From assembly GCF_004125825.1 (NCBI RefSeq), contig NZ_QQWI01000019.1, positions 1 to 40,397 of the forward strand: DNA of 40,397 nucleotides, given 5' to 3'. The notes beneath the pieces are model-generated. The model worked only from the letters and a program-made list of their open reading frames with translations, was not told the DNA's origin and made no database searches. Position 1 is the stretch's first letter; each line of letters starts with the position of its first letter. This DNA comes from Fusibacter sp. A1. Its GTDB lineage: Bacteria; Bacillota; Clostridia; Peptostreptococcales; Acidaminobacteraceae. This document shows, in pieces, positions 1 to 8,991 of this stretch. A program made the translations under genes and the position numbers.

Positions 1-1426
1 TGCTCTTATTAGACGTAGCTCTTTTAGCTGTGGCTTTTCTTGGTTCTGCAGTCTTTGGTTCAACCACTTTTGTTGGCACAACCTTGGCGTTCGGGTCTTT
101 TTTTAGTAGAACGACTGTTTCCACGTGGTAGGTCTGTGGGAACATGTCTACCGGTTGGATCTTTTCTACCTTGTAGCCTTTGTGGCTTAGCTGGCCTAGG
201 TCTCTTGCTTGTGTCACAGGGTTGCACGACACGTAGACGATTGTTTTTGGACCAAGTTCTGCTAGGCTGTCGATAAACTTTTTATCACTGCCGCTTCTTG
301 GTGGGTCCATGATGACCACATCGGCGTGTTTGCCTTGGTCGGCCATTTCTACCATAAAGTCGCCGGCATCCGCCTGATAGAATTTGATGTTCTTTACATT
401 GTTCTTCTTGGCGTTATCGATGGCGTTTCTTACCGCCTGCTTGTTCAGCTCGACTCCAATGACCTCTTTTGCATGTTTGCTCGCGATCAGGCCGATGGTT
501 CCGATTCCGCAGTAGGTGTCGATAACTACCTCGTCGCCTGTCAGACCTGCCATTTGGATGGCCTTTTGATAAAGTTTTTCTGTCTGTACAGGGTTGATCT
601 GATAGAAGGATTTTGGCGAGATTTCGAAATGAAGTCCGCTAAGTGTATCTTCTATGAATCCTTTTCCGTACAATATCGTTTCGTGTGAACCAAGTATCAT
701 GCTTGTCTTTTGGTTGTTTACATTCATGACGATCGTAGTGATTTCTGGGTGTCTTTCAAGCAGCGCACTGACGAAGTTGGCTTTAGATGGGAACAGTTTG
801 TCCGCCACTACAAGCACCACCATGATCTGGCCGCTGACTCTGCCTGTTTTAATCAGGATGTGTCTTAAGAATCCGTGTCCTTCATCTTCGACATAAGCTT
901 TCATTTTAAAGGATTTCATCAGTTCTTTTATCGTAAGGACGATGTTGTCGGCTTTTGGGTTCTGGATCAGACAATGGTCGATCGATATGATCTTATGGCT
1001 GTATTCAGCGTAGATTCCTGAGATGACTTGTTTTTTATAATCAAGCCCGAAGGAGTAATGGCTTTTGTTTCTGTATTCATATGGATCTTCCATGGTGATG
1101 ATCGGCATTGCCTTGCCATATGGTTTAAGCTGTTTGGTGACAGCCTTTTGCTTAAATTTATTCTGTGCGTCAATCGACATGTGCTGTAACTGACATCCAC
1201 CGCACTGCTCGTAGTAGGGGCATGGTGCTGCGACTCTGTCTGGAGCTGCTTTGATTATTTCTTTCACACGGGCGGAAAACCCGAATTTTTGCTTGAATAT
1301 AAGTAGTTCGGCCTCTTCTCCAGTAAGAAAATTTGAAACTTCAATCAACTTACCTCTGTACTTGAAGAGTCCTTTTCCTTCTTGGGTCATGCCTTCACAC
1401 TTCGCTCTGTATTCGATCGGTTTCAT
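1..1426 (-). CDS. rlmD: 23S rRNA (uracil-5-)-methyltransferase RlmD/RumA type, 3' end outside window
   Basis: SAM-dependent methyltransferase of the RumA/TrmA family, expected to make 5-methyluridine in 23S rRNA. I translated the minus strand directly because the reading frame stays open to the window edge. It starts MKPIEYRAKC at 1426. The iron-sulfur cysteines of the family are visible at about residues 69, 75 and 78 (CPYYEQCGGC). The SAM-binding region includes DTYCGIGTIG, DPPRSG lies near bases 292-310, and the catalytic cysteine is in VSCNP near 220-237, followed by the usual DMFPQTYHVE end. After that end a Lys/Ala/Pro/Thr-rich basic tail of about 30 residues runs off the window; the family normally stops soon after. 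A TATAAT lies at 1473-1468 upstream, but no good -35 was found. RlmD versus RlmCD or an unassigned paralogue cannot be settled here. Confidence 0.85.
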   Translation of the reverse strand, partial: MKPIEYRAKCEGMTQEGKGLFKYRGKLIEVSNFLTGEEAELLIFKQKFGFSARVKEIIKAAPDRVAAPCPYYEQCGGCQLQHMSIDAQNKFKQKAVTKQLKPYGKAMPIITMEDPYEYRNKSHYSFGLDYKKQVISGIYAEYSHKIISIDHCLIQNPKADNIVLTIKELMKSFKMKAYVEDEGHGFLRHILIKTGRVSGQIMVVLVVADKLFPSKANFVSALLERHPEITTIVMNVNNQKTSMILGSHETILYGKGFIEDTLSGLHFEISPKSFYQINPVQTEKLYQKAIQMAGLTGDEVVIDTYCGIGTIGLIASKHAKEVIGVELNKQAVRNAIDNAKKNNVKNIKFYQADAGDFMVEMADQGKHADVVIMDPPRSGSDKKFIDSLAELGPKTIVYVSCNPVTQARDLGQLSHKGYKVEKIQPVDMFPQTYHVETVVLLKKDPNAKVVPTKVVEPKTAEPRKATAKRATSNKS

Positions 1427-1511
1427 CAATAGCCTTCTTTCATTATGGTTCTAATTAACAACACTCTATTATACATGACCACTAACCAAATAGCTACATC
1501 GAATTTGAGCC

Positions 1512-3398
1512 CTACTTTGGCAGTTCCATGACCAGTGACAAGAACCCGTCGTCCGTTTTTGAGGCACGAATGCTCCCACGCATTCTTTCTGTAACCACAT
1601 GATGAACGGTATACATCTCAAATCCCGTGTTTTTCTTCCCCCTTGAATAGTTGGACAATGGATGGAACAGACTCTCCAGGTCAATATGCTTGTAGTCATT
1701 CGAGTCGATATAGGTGAACTTGACGCTGTCCTTATGAAGTTCTGTACTGATGCTGATTTCTGGCTTTGTTGTTTCTGAAATATTAGACCTTGTAAAAGCA
1801 AGTAGCTGACCCATGATCACATCAAATGACTTTGGATAGGTTTTGATGGTCACGTTTTTTGAAACATCAATGTTCGCCTTGATCTGATCGGTCATCCCAT
1901 CTACTGTGAAGGTATTCAGCGATGTCACTACCGATTCATATAAGTTGACTTCTTCCTTGGCTCCGTAGTTTTGAGTGCTTAGGACCTCACGCATGCTCGT
2001 ATTGATTTCAATTAGCTGGTCAATGCTTTTTTTCATGACATCATGGGAATACCTGAAGCCTTCGACCGCTTGCTCATCGATGTATCGGATGAGCTCGTTC
2101 CTATTTTCTGTGATCAGTTCATCAAAAAATGAGAAGCTCATGAACAGGTTGCCTAAGGGGGTTCCCAGTCGATCATTCAATCCTTTGACAATGGCTGTTA
2201 CCGCAAGCTTGTTTTCATTCTCAATAAGTTTCATCTGCGTATTTTGTAGCTCGTCAAGCGTTGCTAAAAGCTCTTCGTTCATCGAAGTCAACTCGTCTGT
2301 GCGTTCAACAACCATTTTCTCCAGTTGCTGACTTCGTTCAAGTTCGCTTTCTATGTACTCTTGATACTGCATCTCGTGTGCGATCCTAACAGAAAAAGTG
2401 GTCAGTAACTGTTCTGTCAGTTCTTCGCTTAAGAATTTTTTTCGCCCCAATAGGACAATGAGCCCTAAGGGCTCACCGCTCGCCTTCCATAGGGGTAATC
2501 CAGCGTAGGACTTGAAGTTGTTATGTACAAGTGCCATGTCCTCAGGGAAACACTCGCATACGTCCAGATGATAATAGGTGAACTGTTTACCGATCACGTT
2601 TTCGCATGGGGTGCCATGAAGATCGTAGGTAAAGTTTGGCTTTACTACACCCCTATCGACCACCGCTAGAGTTTGTACTTGGCTAGGCGGTTTGAACTCG
2701 TTGATCATGACTTGATCGACTTCCAAAAGTTCTGCAATAAAGGTTGCAGTTCTGATTAAAAAACTTTCCCCAGTTTCAGACCAACCCGTTTTTGCTATAT
2801 ATGTATTCGCCTTGTCGATTAAGAACCTTTCATGCAGTTCTCTGGCGATTTTCTCATTCTGAACCGTAGCATTCTCGTTGTATCTTATCGAATCGGTGAT
2901 CTTACCTAACCACAGATCCATCAGGCTGTTGAAAAACGCGATATGGCTATTGATCTGTTTTTTAGATAGGACAGGAAGTTCCTCATAAAAAAGCTCCACA
3001 TCACTTTCGCTGAAGCCCAAAATCGATGACACTTCTGTGACAGTATTTTGATCAATTTTGTTTGATAATACCTGCCCCACATATGCATAACCCAAGACCT
3101 GGTCATCAATGACCAGCGGTCTTGCGTATTCAATTAGCTTTAAGGGGCATTCGTATTGCTGAAAAGAGGGTATATCAGCATTAAGCTTTCCTAAATCCCT
3201 TTGCATGCACGATTTCTTCACATCAAGATCTTTTTCATTGACCAGATGACAGATGGTGCGCCTACCTGCACCGATGAACTCTCCATAGCCTTCTAACTTG
3301 ATCAGGCAGGTCATTCCAGAGATCTCATGATACTGTTTTATGAATCGGTCCAAGTTCAATACTTCCGCCTGCTCTAAAAATGCATCTAAATACTTCAT
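1512..3398 (-). CDS. PocR-GAF sensor protein with degenerate histidine-kinase C-terminus
   Basis: Signalling protein of 628 residues with no membrane segment, so probably cytoplasmic. Residues about 5-165 resemble the PocR ligand-binding domain, with several conserved-looking Cys (C50, C64, C84) and a YAYVGQV segment. Residues about 205-345 look like a GAF domain (HGTPCENVIG, YAGLPLW, LGLIVLLG). A coiled coil of about 350-395 follows. The last ~230 residues align by eye with a HisKA/HATPase module, but the phospho-acceptor His is Asp (GLNDRLGTPLGN, D409), the N-box lacks its Asn, and no DxGxG is seen. It therefore probably does not autophosphorylate and may act as a scaffold or a partner. SD GAGGTG sits 5 nt before the ATG. 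It lies between rlmD and dsdA, all on the minus strand. The ligand is unknown. Confidence 0.75.
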   Translation of the reverse strand: MKYLDAFLEQAEVLNLDRFIKQYHEISGMTCLIKLEGYGEFIGAGRRTICHLVNEKDLDVKKSCMQRDLGKLNADIPSFQQYECPLKLIEYARPLVIDDQVLGYAYVGQVLSNKIDQNTVTEVSSILGFSESDVELFYEELPVLSKKQINSHIAFFNSLMDLWLGKITDSIRYNENATVQNEKIARELHERFLIDKANTYIAKTGWSETGESFLIRTATFIAELLEVDQVMINEFKPPSQVQTLAVVDRGVVKPNFTYDLHGTPCENVIGKQFTYYHLDVCECFPEDMALVHNNFKSYAGLPLWKASGEPLGLIVLLGRKKFLSEELTEQLLTTFSVRIAHEMQYQEYIESELERSQQLEKMVVERTDELTSMNEELLATLDELQNTQMKLIENENKLAVTAIVKGLNDRLGTPLGNLFMSFSFFDELITENRNELIRYIDEQAVEGFRYSHDVMKKSIDQLIEINTSMREVLSTQNYGAKEEVNLYESVVTSLNTFTVDGMTDQIKANIDVSKNVTIKTYPKSFDVIMGQLLAFTRSNISETTKPEISISTELHKDSVKFTYIDSNDYKHIDLESLFHPLSNYSRGKKNTGFEMYTVHHVVTERMRGSIRASKTDDGFLSLVMELPK

Positions 3399-3469
3399 GG
3401 GTCACCTCGACTAAATAACAACGATTGGCATTATAAAACAAATACCCTACCAATATCTAGTTTACTCGT

Positions 3470-4765
3470 TTAAATCCCTTTTTCATAATAATTTTTCATT
3501 ACATCTTCTGGCACCATTCCACCACCTGTAGCCCACATGATATGGGTCGAATTTTCAGTAGCCAGTTTACGCTCAGTTACTAGCACAGGACCTTTCATTC
3601 CAGCAAGTGCCGAGGGCTCAAGCCATATTTGCTCGGTGTCCGCCATCATTTTCAGTAGGATGAACAGCTCGTCATCATCAATGGTATAGATGCCTTCCAG
3701 CAAGCCCTGCATAACATGTCCTACAAAGCCTGATGCTCTACCTACTGCAAGGCCATCCGCTTGGGTGCTGTTGCTAAGTCCAAATTCCTGTACGCATACC
3801 TTATCATGTAAACCAGTCTCCATTCCTATCAACATGCAAGGCGATTGTACCGGTTCGACAAAATAACAGTGGACGTCATCTCCAAATATGCACTTTAAAC
3901 CGAATGCAACACCACCCGGGCCACCGCCTACTCCGCATGGCAGGTATACAAAGAGCGGATGATCCGAATCTACGATGATATCGCGTTCTTTCAGTTGCTC
4001 CTTGAGTCTCAGGGCAGCTACTGCATAACCCATAAATAGGTCTTTTGAATTCTCATCATCCACAAAGTGCATGTCGGGATCGTTTTCACTCTGTTTTCTA
4101 CCCTTTTCTACAGCAACGCTGTAGTCGGAATCATACTCCACGACGGTAACCCCTTTTGATCGAAGCATCTCCTTTTTCCAGGCTTTCGCGTCTGATGACA
4201 TATGCACAAACACGTTGAATCCGAGCTTTGCACTTACGATTCCAATGCTTAGTCCTAAATTTCCTGTTGAACCCACTGCAATGGAATACTGCGAGAAAAA
4301 CTCATGCATTTCACTCGAGTTAAGCACTTCATAGCTGTCTGTCAGTTTGAGTCTACCGCTTGATAAGGCCAATGCTTCAGCGTGTTTAATGACTTCGTAG
4401 ATCCCTCCGCGTGCCTTGATGGAGCCAGCGATAGGTAAATGAGAATCTAGTTTTATGTATAGGTTTCCGGGTATGTCTTGTTGGTAGTGCCTTTCAACCT
4501 CAGATTTGAAGTTAGCGACTTCTTCCAGTTTCGATTCGATGATTCCACCACTGGCGGTCGTCTGAGGAAAAGCCGCCTTGAAGTAAGAGGCGAATCTGTC
4601 TAGGCGCTCGCTTGCGTCGTACACGTCGTCGATGCTTATCTCTAAATGGTCCATGACCTCGCTTGTAGATTTCAGTTTGGGATTGATCCAAAATACCTGT
4701 CTTGCCTCAACTACCTCTTGAAGAACTTCATGTTCTTTAATAAGTTCAATTATGTTTGGGGTCAT
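3470..4765 (-). CDS. dsdA: D-serine ammonia-lyase (D-serine dehydratase)
   Basis: PLP enzyme converting D-serine to pyruvate and ammonia; cytoplasmic. The 431-residue length matches DsdA (about 440). The PLP lysine is K117 in [11 protein letters not shown], and the phosphate-binding loop GSTGNLGLS is at about residues 165-173. Further DsdA-like stretches are [15 protein letters not shown] and [10 protein letters not shown] near the C-terminus. The start has SD GAGGAG six nt upstream. A well-formed promoter (4833-4805) precedes it, so it has its own transcription start. No dsdC-like LysR regulator or dsdX permease lies next to it. The neighbouring PocR-GAF protein is a possible but unproven regulator. 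It would detoxify D-serine or use it as carbon and nitrogen. Confidence 0.92.
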   Translation of the reverse strand: MTPNIIELIKEHEVLQEVVEARQVFWINPKLKSTSEVMDHLEISIDDVYDASERLDRFASYFKAAFPQTTASGGIIESKLEEVANFKSEVERHYQQDIPGNLYIKLDSHLPIAGSIKARGGIYEVIKHAEALALSSGRLKLTDSYEVLNSSEMHEFFSQYSIAVGSTGNLGLSIGIVSAKLGFNVFVHMSSDAKAWKKEMLRSKGVTVVEYDSDYSVAVEKGRKQSENDPDMHFVDDENSKDLFMGYAVAALRLKEQLKERDIIVDSDHPLFVYLPCGVGGGPGGVAFGLKCIFGDDVHCYFVEPVQSPCMLIGMETGLHDKVCVQEFGLSNSTQADGLAVGRASGFVGHVMQGLLEGIYTIDDDELFILLKMMADTEQIWLEPSALAGMKGPVLVTERKLATENSTHIMWATGGGMVPEDVMKNYYEKGI

Positions 4766-4804
4766 CGTTTCTCCTCATTATCTTGTGTCGATGTCAGTTA
4801 ATTA

Positions 4805-4833
4805 ATTCTAAACTATCGATGATTGTTCGTCAA
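4805..4833 (-). promoter_or_regulatory. sigma70-type promoter of dsdA
   Basis: On the minus strand TTGACG (4833-4828) is followed after exactly 17 bp by TAGAAT (4810-4805), about 40 nt before the dsdA start codon. Five of six bases match consensus in each box. Confidence 0.7.
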
Positions 4834-4845
4834 ATAAAGGAAGTT

Positions 4846-4874
4846 AAAAAAGGCACCCTTTTGTAGGATGCCTT
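4846..4874 (-). terminator. rho-independent terminator of the phosphofructokinase gene
   Basis: Read on the minus strand, AAGGCATCC, a 7-nt loop and GGGTGCCTT form a 9-bp stem with one wobble pair, followed by a T-run. It starts 12 nt after the stop codon at 4886. Confidence 0.85.
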
Positions 4875-4885
4875 CTCATCATCTA

Positions 4886-5944
4886 TCAGTCGCCAAAGAT
4901 TGTTCCTGCAAGCTTTGCAGATTTGATCGCAATATGGTCCTTTGGTACGAATTTTGTTCTTCTAGCAACCTCCTCAAGCGGAACCGCTACGATTTCCATA
5001 CCCCTTAAGGCAACCATTTTTCCGTAGTTTCCCTTTGCCATCAGTTCTGCGCCCTTTGTACCGAACTGTGTCGCAAGCACCCTATCATATGCCGCCGGCG
5101 AACCGCCTCTTTGCATGTAGCCAAGTACCGATACCCTAGCTTCGTAGTCACCTAAGGCGTTTAGTTCTTCAGATACCCTGATCGCGGCACTGGACTGCTT
5201 GGTTCTGATTTTTTTCAACTCTTTTCTGGAAAGCTCGCTATCCTCAACAGAAATCGCACCCTCTGCGACAACGATCACAGAAAATCCTGCACGGCTTTCA
5301 AGTCTCTCGTCCACATGTTTTTTTAGTTTTTTGATGTTGTAAGGAATTTCTGGGATGATGATGGCATCCGCACCACCAGCCACTCCCGCATACAAGGCAA
5401 GCCACCCCGCAGCGTTTCCCATGATTTCTGCAATCAGCACGCGTTTGTGTGAAGCGGCCGTTGTATGCAACCTGTCCACAGCGTCTGTGGCCATATCAAG
5501 TGCTGTATGAAAACCGAACGACATATCAGAACCAAACACATCGTTGTCGATTGTTTTTGGCAAGTGTATCACATTCAGTCCCAGTTCACTGCACATCAGG
5601 GCTCTTTTTTGAGTGCCATTGCCACCAAGGCATACAAGACAGTCGAGTTCCCATTTTTTATAGTTCTCGACGAGTTTCTTCACTTTCTCAGGGTCCTTGA
5701 AGGGCCTTTCTCTAGAGGTACCTAAGATCGTGCCCCCCTTGTGGATGATGCCAGAAAACTCACTGGGTTTCATCAAATGCATATGCCCTTCGACAAGCCC
5801 TTTGAATCCGTCTTCGATCGCTACTATCTCCATACCGTATTCATTGTATGCCGCCTTACATATGCCTCTAATAGCAGGGTTTAGGCCCGGCGCATCTCCA
5901 CCGGCTGTCAATATCCCAAATCTTTTGGTAACTGAATGTTCCAT
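4886..5944 (-). CDS. pfkA: 6-phosphofructokinase, mixed ATP/PPi signature
   Basis: Glycolytic enzyme phosphorylating fructose 6-phosphate. The start at 5944 (MEHSVTKRFG) is chosen because AAGGAGG lies 5 nt upstream; an ATG 21 codons earlier has no such site. The protein has 352 residues. GGDAPGLNPA is at about residues 15-24, GGNGT at 107-111, and PKTIDND at 129-135 with the catalytic Asp at D133. In E. coli numbering, position 104 is Gly (ATP-type) but position 124 is Lys (seen in PPi-type and in some ATP-type PFKs), and the Asp of GGDG is Asn. The phosphoryl donor is thus not certain; Gly at 104 favours ATP. E. coli R171 corresponds to Asn (EIMGNAAG). A terminator follows at 4846-4874. Confidence 0.88.
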   Translation of the reverse strand: MEHSVTKRFGILTAGGDAPGLNPAIRGICKAAYNEYGMEIVAIEDGFKGLVEGHMHLMKPSEFSGIIHKGGTILGTSRERPFKDPEKVKKLVENYKKWELDCLVCLGGNGTQKRALMCSELGLNVIHLPKTIDNDVFGSDMSFGFHTALDMATDAVDRLHTTAASHKRVLIAEIMGNAAGWLALYAGVAGGADAIIIPEIPYNIKKLKKHVDERLESRAGFSVIVVAEGAISVEDSELSRKELKKIRTKQSSAAIRVSEELNALGDYEARVSVLGYMQRGGSPAAYDRVLATQFGTKGAELMAKGNYGKMVALRGMEIVAVPLEEVARRTKFVPKDHIAIKSAKLAGTIFGD

Positions 5945-5989
5945 GAGTTCCTCCTTAAATGGCTGATTTAAGTTTGTTATACCCAATAA

Positions 5990-6023
5990 ATAAAAATAAA
6001 CGCACAACCGAAGTTGTACGTTT
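5990..6023 (-). terminator. rho-independent terminator of the GGDEF/HD-GYP gene
   Basis: On the minus strand AAACGTACAAC, a TTCG tetraloop and GTTGTGCGTTT form an 11-bp stem with one wobble, followed by an A/T-rich TTTATTTTTATT tract. It lies just past the stop at 6026, upstream of the phosphofructokinase gene. Confidence 0.8.
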
Positions 6024-6025
6024 GT

Positions 6026-7900
6026 CTAGGAGATCATGTTCTGATCCAGAATCACCAGTGGCTTTTCCTGCATCATCTTATGAATCATTTTTTCAAAGTG
6101 GTTGAAGAGAACACTGTCAAACTTGACTGACTCTTCTTTTAGGATAGAAAGTGCATCCTGCCAGCTGTAAGCGGGTCGATAGCACCTATGCTCTGTGAGG
6201 GCATCAAACTTGTCTACCAGGCTGATGATTTGAGCCGGATATGGAATGTCGTTTCCTTTGATTCCGTAATATCCCCGACCGTTGAAGTCCTCATGATGAT
6301 AAAGAACCCAATTGGCAAATTCAGAAAGAATCGGATGATTGTAAGCGATCGAATAGCTGAGCCACGAATGAAGTTTTATCACTTCATACTCCTTAGAAGT
6401 CAGCGGACTCGTCTTGCTGTAGATCACAGGATCTGTGCAGATTTTTCCTACATCGTGCCATTCGCAGGCCAATCTGATTTGATTGAGCACCTTCGCATCG
6501 TAACCAAGTTCTGCCCCCAATATCTGAGAAAGTTCAGAGACCCTGCTGCTGTGTATGATCACTTCTTTGAAAATGGCATCTAAGGAATGGATGTCATAGC
6601 TGATATGGCTAAGTTGCTCCTTGAGTGTCTTGAACGCGCGAATCACAAACTGATCCACATCGATCTTACCATAAACGATCAGAAGCACATCCAAAGAAGC
6701 CGTGAAAAACACTTCGTCGTATAATCTTGCAATTCCTGTAAAGACAGTCCTGACTTCTTCAAACTGCTCTTCTGTAAGCAGTGTAGAGTTCATAAGCTTG
6801 AACCTGAAGATTGAAGTTGAGGTCTGTTGCCTAAAGGATTTTGATACCAAGTTCGACAAGGACGTGGCTGACTGCTTCAATACTTGAATATCCGAAGTAG
6901 ACACGGTAGTTTTATTTCTTCCACACTGCTTTGACACATATAAGGCGTCATCCGCCTGCTTCAACAATTGGCTGTAGGAATTGATGCAGCAGGACGTCCC
7001 AACCGTACTAATCCCAGCGCTTACCGTGTATCCTGTCTCTTCTGTAAAGGTCTTTCTGACCTGATCTGCCAAGTGCAGCGCCTTGGATTCCCCACCGTCG
7101 GTTTTGATGACGAACTCTTCACCGCCGAACTTGAAAGTGAAGGATCCCGGCGTGTCAGAATACCTTGCCAAAATCTTTGAGAAATGCTTTAAAATCTCAT
7201 CGCCGAACTGATGCCCGCACGTATCGTTTATCTTTTTAAAATGGTCGATATCGAACATGATGATACTTTCACCTAGGATAGGCTGAGTCGTCGCTTCAAT
7301 ATTTGAAAAGTAAGACCTGTTATAGATACCGGTTAAAGGGTCTATCACCGCTAGGCTTTTAAATTCATCAATCAGTTTGGCACTTTTCAAGTACATGCTG
7401 ACCTGAGTGCTGATGATCTGTAAAAATACAAGGCTACTCTTGCTTAACTCGTTTGCAAACGCCCAGTGACAAGCTAAAAATCCGTAAAGCTCATCGCCGA
7501 CACTTAATCTGATTAGAATAAGCGTTCCTTTATCAAGCGTAGTGATCGACGATTCTGAAACGTCATGGATCACTAAGCTATCACTGACTGCTTTTTTTAG
7601 TGTTTCAAAATTGAAATGTTCATATAATTCGTTGCTGATACTCAAATGCCTTTTCTGGTCATCAAAGATGACTTGCGTAGAGCTCGTTCCAAACACACCT
7701 TTTATACTGTCGGCGAGTACCGACAATACGACATGTGTTTCCGGATCTGATCCAATGTACCGAGATACACTGAATAAGGTCTCTAGCATGTTCAAATCAC
7801 TGTTCGCCTTATCCAGTTTAGCTTGCAGATTAGCAAATTCATCTGAAATATTGAGCATTGATTGTATGGCGTTTTCTATATCTCTACCTACAGATGACAT
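6026..7900 (-). CDS. Cyclic-di-GMP signalling protein: GAF-like sensor, GGDEF, HD-GYP
   Basis: About 624 residues from the ATG at 7900, preceded by a GGGGG-type SD; a TTG four codons earlier is possible. Residues 20-40 look coiled-coil and 40-180 GAF-like. The GGDEF (diguanylate cyclase) domain starts at IDPLTGIYNR and has an intact GGEEF at about 259-263. An RYSD occurs upstream, but 9 residues before GGEEF rather than the usual 5, so it is probably not the inhibitory I-site. A ~110-residue linker follows. The HD-GYP phosphodiesterase domain has HDVGK at about 482-486 and HHEDFNGRGYYG at 535-546 (GYY instead of GYP), then DKFDALTEHR. Both making and breaking of c-di-GMP are therefore possible. 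No membrane segment is seen. It is monocistronic, with a terminator behind it. Confidence 0.85.
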   Translation of the reverse strand: MSSVGRDIENAIQSMLNISDEFANLQAKLDKANSDLNMLETLFSVSRYIGSDPETHVVLSVLADSIKGVFGTSSTQVIFDDQKRHLSISNELYEHFNFETLKKAVSDSLVIHDVSESSITTLDKGTLILIRLSVGDELYGFLACHWAFANELSKSSLVFLQIISTQVSMYLKSAKLIDEFKSLAVIDPLTGIYNRSYFSNIEATTQPILGESIIMFDIDHFKKINDTCGHQFGDEILKHFSKILARYSDTPGSFTFKFGGEEFVIKTDGGESKALHLADQVRKTFTEETGYTVSAGISTVGTSCCINSYSQLLKQADDALYVSKQCGRNKTTVSTSDIQVLKQSATSLSNLVSKSFRQQTSTSIFRFKLMNSTLLTEEQFEEVRTVFTGIARLYDEVFFTASLDVLLIVYGKIDVDQFVIRAFKTLKEQLSHISYDIHSLDAIFKEVIIHSSRVSELSQILGAELGYDAKVLNQIRLACEWHDVGKICTDPVIYSKTSPLTSKEYEVIKLHSWLSYSIAYNHPILSEFANWVLYHHEDFNGRGYYGIKGNDIPYPAQIISLVDKFDALTEHRCYRPAYSWQDALSILKEESVKFDSVLFNHFEKMIHKMMQEKPLVILDQNMIS

Positions 7901-8071
7901 CTTATCCCCCAAATTCGATAGTTCATGGTTTTGTACTTACTACTATATCATATTTAGGCTTTTATCCATGAAAAAATATTGAAACAGTACCCTGAAATTC
8001 GAATTCAAAACATTACAGTTATTTTACAATTATTTTATAACACCAAAAACCACAGTATTAACAAGGTTTTG

Positions 8072-8097
8072 AAAAACCCGCTAAAATAAAGGGTTTT
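8072..8097. other. Inverted repeat upstream of the amino-acid importer promoter
   Basis: AAAACCC and GGGTTTT face each other across 11 nt, just before the promoter at 8117. On the minus strand the right-hand arm ends in GGGTTTTTC, resembling a weak terminator, but no minus-strand gene ends here. It may be an operator or chance. The rest of 7901-8116 is A+T-rich and shows no gene. Confidence 0.35.
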
Positions 8098-8116
8098 AAA
8101 AAACACGTAACTCCTA

Positions 8117-8145
8117 TTGACTTTGTGTGTATTAGTCTGTAAGAT
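8117..8145 (+). promoter_or_regulatory. sigma70-type promoter of the amino-acid ABC operon
   Basis: TTGACT (8117-8122), a 17-bp spacer and TAAGAT (8140-8145) lie 33 nt before the first start codon of the operon. Confidence 0.65.
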
Positions 8146-8178
8146 GCATTTATCGACATGTTAAGGAGGAAACGAAAC

Positions 8179-8988
8179 ATGAAAAGAAATCTATTGAAAC
8201 TAACGATCACCATGCTTGTACTGACATTGGGGTTGACTGCTTGCACCACAGGAAAAGTCGACACAGAGGTCGGTACACTCTCAAATGGCGATAAGCCCAT
8301 TGTAAAGGTGGGAATGAGCGGTGGTTACAAACCCTATACTTTCATTGATCAGAATGGCGAACTCACAGGCTTTGATGTTGCCGTATGGAACGCAATCGGT
8401 GAAAGAATCGGGGCTCAGATCGTCTTCGAAACATCTGAATTCAGCGGTTTATTCGGAAAACTCGACAATAGTCAGTTGACCACCATCGCCAATCAAATCA
8501 CGATCACAGACGAAAGAAAAGAAAAATACCTGTTTTCAGTTCCATATGTCTACTACGGAGCCCAGCTGGTCGTTCATAGCGATAATGAGGACATCGTAGA
8601 CCTTAGTTCACTCATAGGAAAAAAAGTAGGTGTAAGTTTAGGATCCAACTATGAGACGATCATTAGGGAGTATGATGTCGAAAACGAAATTGAGATCATC
8701 ACCTACGAGGATTACCAGGCTTCTCTTCGAGATGTCTCACTTGGCAGAATTGATGCGGTTCTTAACGATAAGCTTGCAGGACTTACCGCTGTGACTGAAT
8801 CGGGTTTGGACATCAAGCTTGGTGGAGAACCAGTCAGCGAACTGTTCAACGCCTTTCCATTTATAAAGACAGACGATTCTCAAGCTTTGCTTTTACAAGT
8901 GAACGAGGTGATTGAATCATTGAAATCGGATGGTACGTTATCTTCCATTTCACTGGAGTGGTTCCCGATCGATATCACACAGGAGTAA
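8179..8988 (+). CDS. Amino-acid ABC importer, substrate-binding lipoprotein
   Basis: Extracytoplasmic binding protein of the polar amino-acid type (bacterial extracellular solute-binding family 3), tethered by lipid. The start at 8179 is set by AAGGAGG nine nt upstream, although the frame is open from 8158. A hydrophobic signal (LLKLTITMLVLTLGL) leads to lipobox LTAC with the lipidated Cys at about residue 22. The mature part starts with VKVGMSGGYKPYTFIDQNGELTGFDVAVW, typical of the family, and carries TDERKEKYLFSVPYVYYGAQ. The length of 269 residues is usual. It is first in a three-gene operon with permease and ATPase, each a few nt apart. The substrate is probably a polar amino acid or cystine and cannot be read from the sequence. 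Confidence 0.9.
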   Translation: MKRNLLKLTITMLVLTLGLTACTTGKVDTEVGTLSNGDKPIVKVGMSGGYKPYTFIDQNGELTGFDVAVWNAIGERIGAQIVFETSEFSGLFGKLDNSQLTTIANQITITDERKEKYLFSVPYVYYGAQLVVHSDNEDIVDLSSLIGKKVGVSLGSNYETIIREYDVENEIEIITYEDYQASLRDVSLGRIDAVLNDKLAGLTAVTESGLDIKLGGEPVSELFNAFPFIKTDDSQALLLQVNEVIESLKSDGTLSSISLEWFPIDITQE

Positions 8989-8991
8989 ACC

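Noticed and set aside
5945..6007. Upstream in-frame start of the phosphofructokinase
   Set aside because: No SD before it, the extra 21 residues are not PFK-like, and they overlap the terminator of the upstream gene; AAGGAGG supports 5944.
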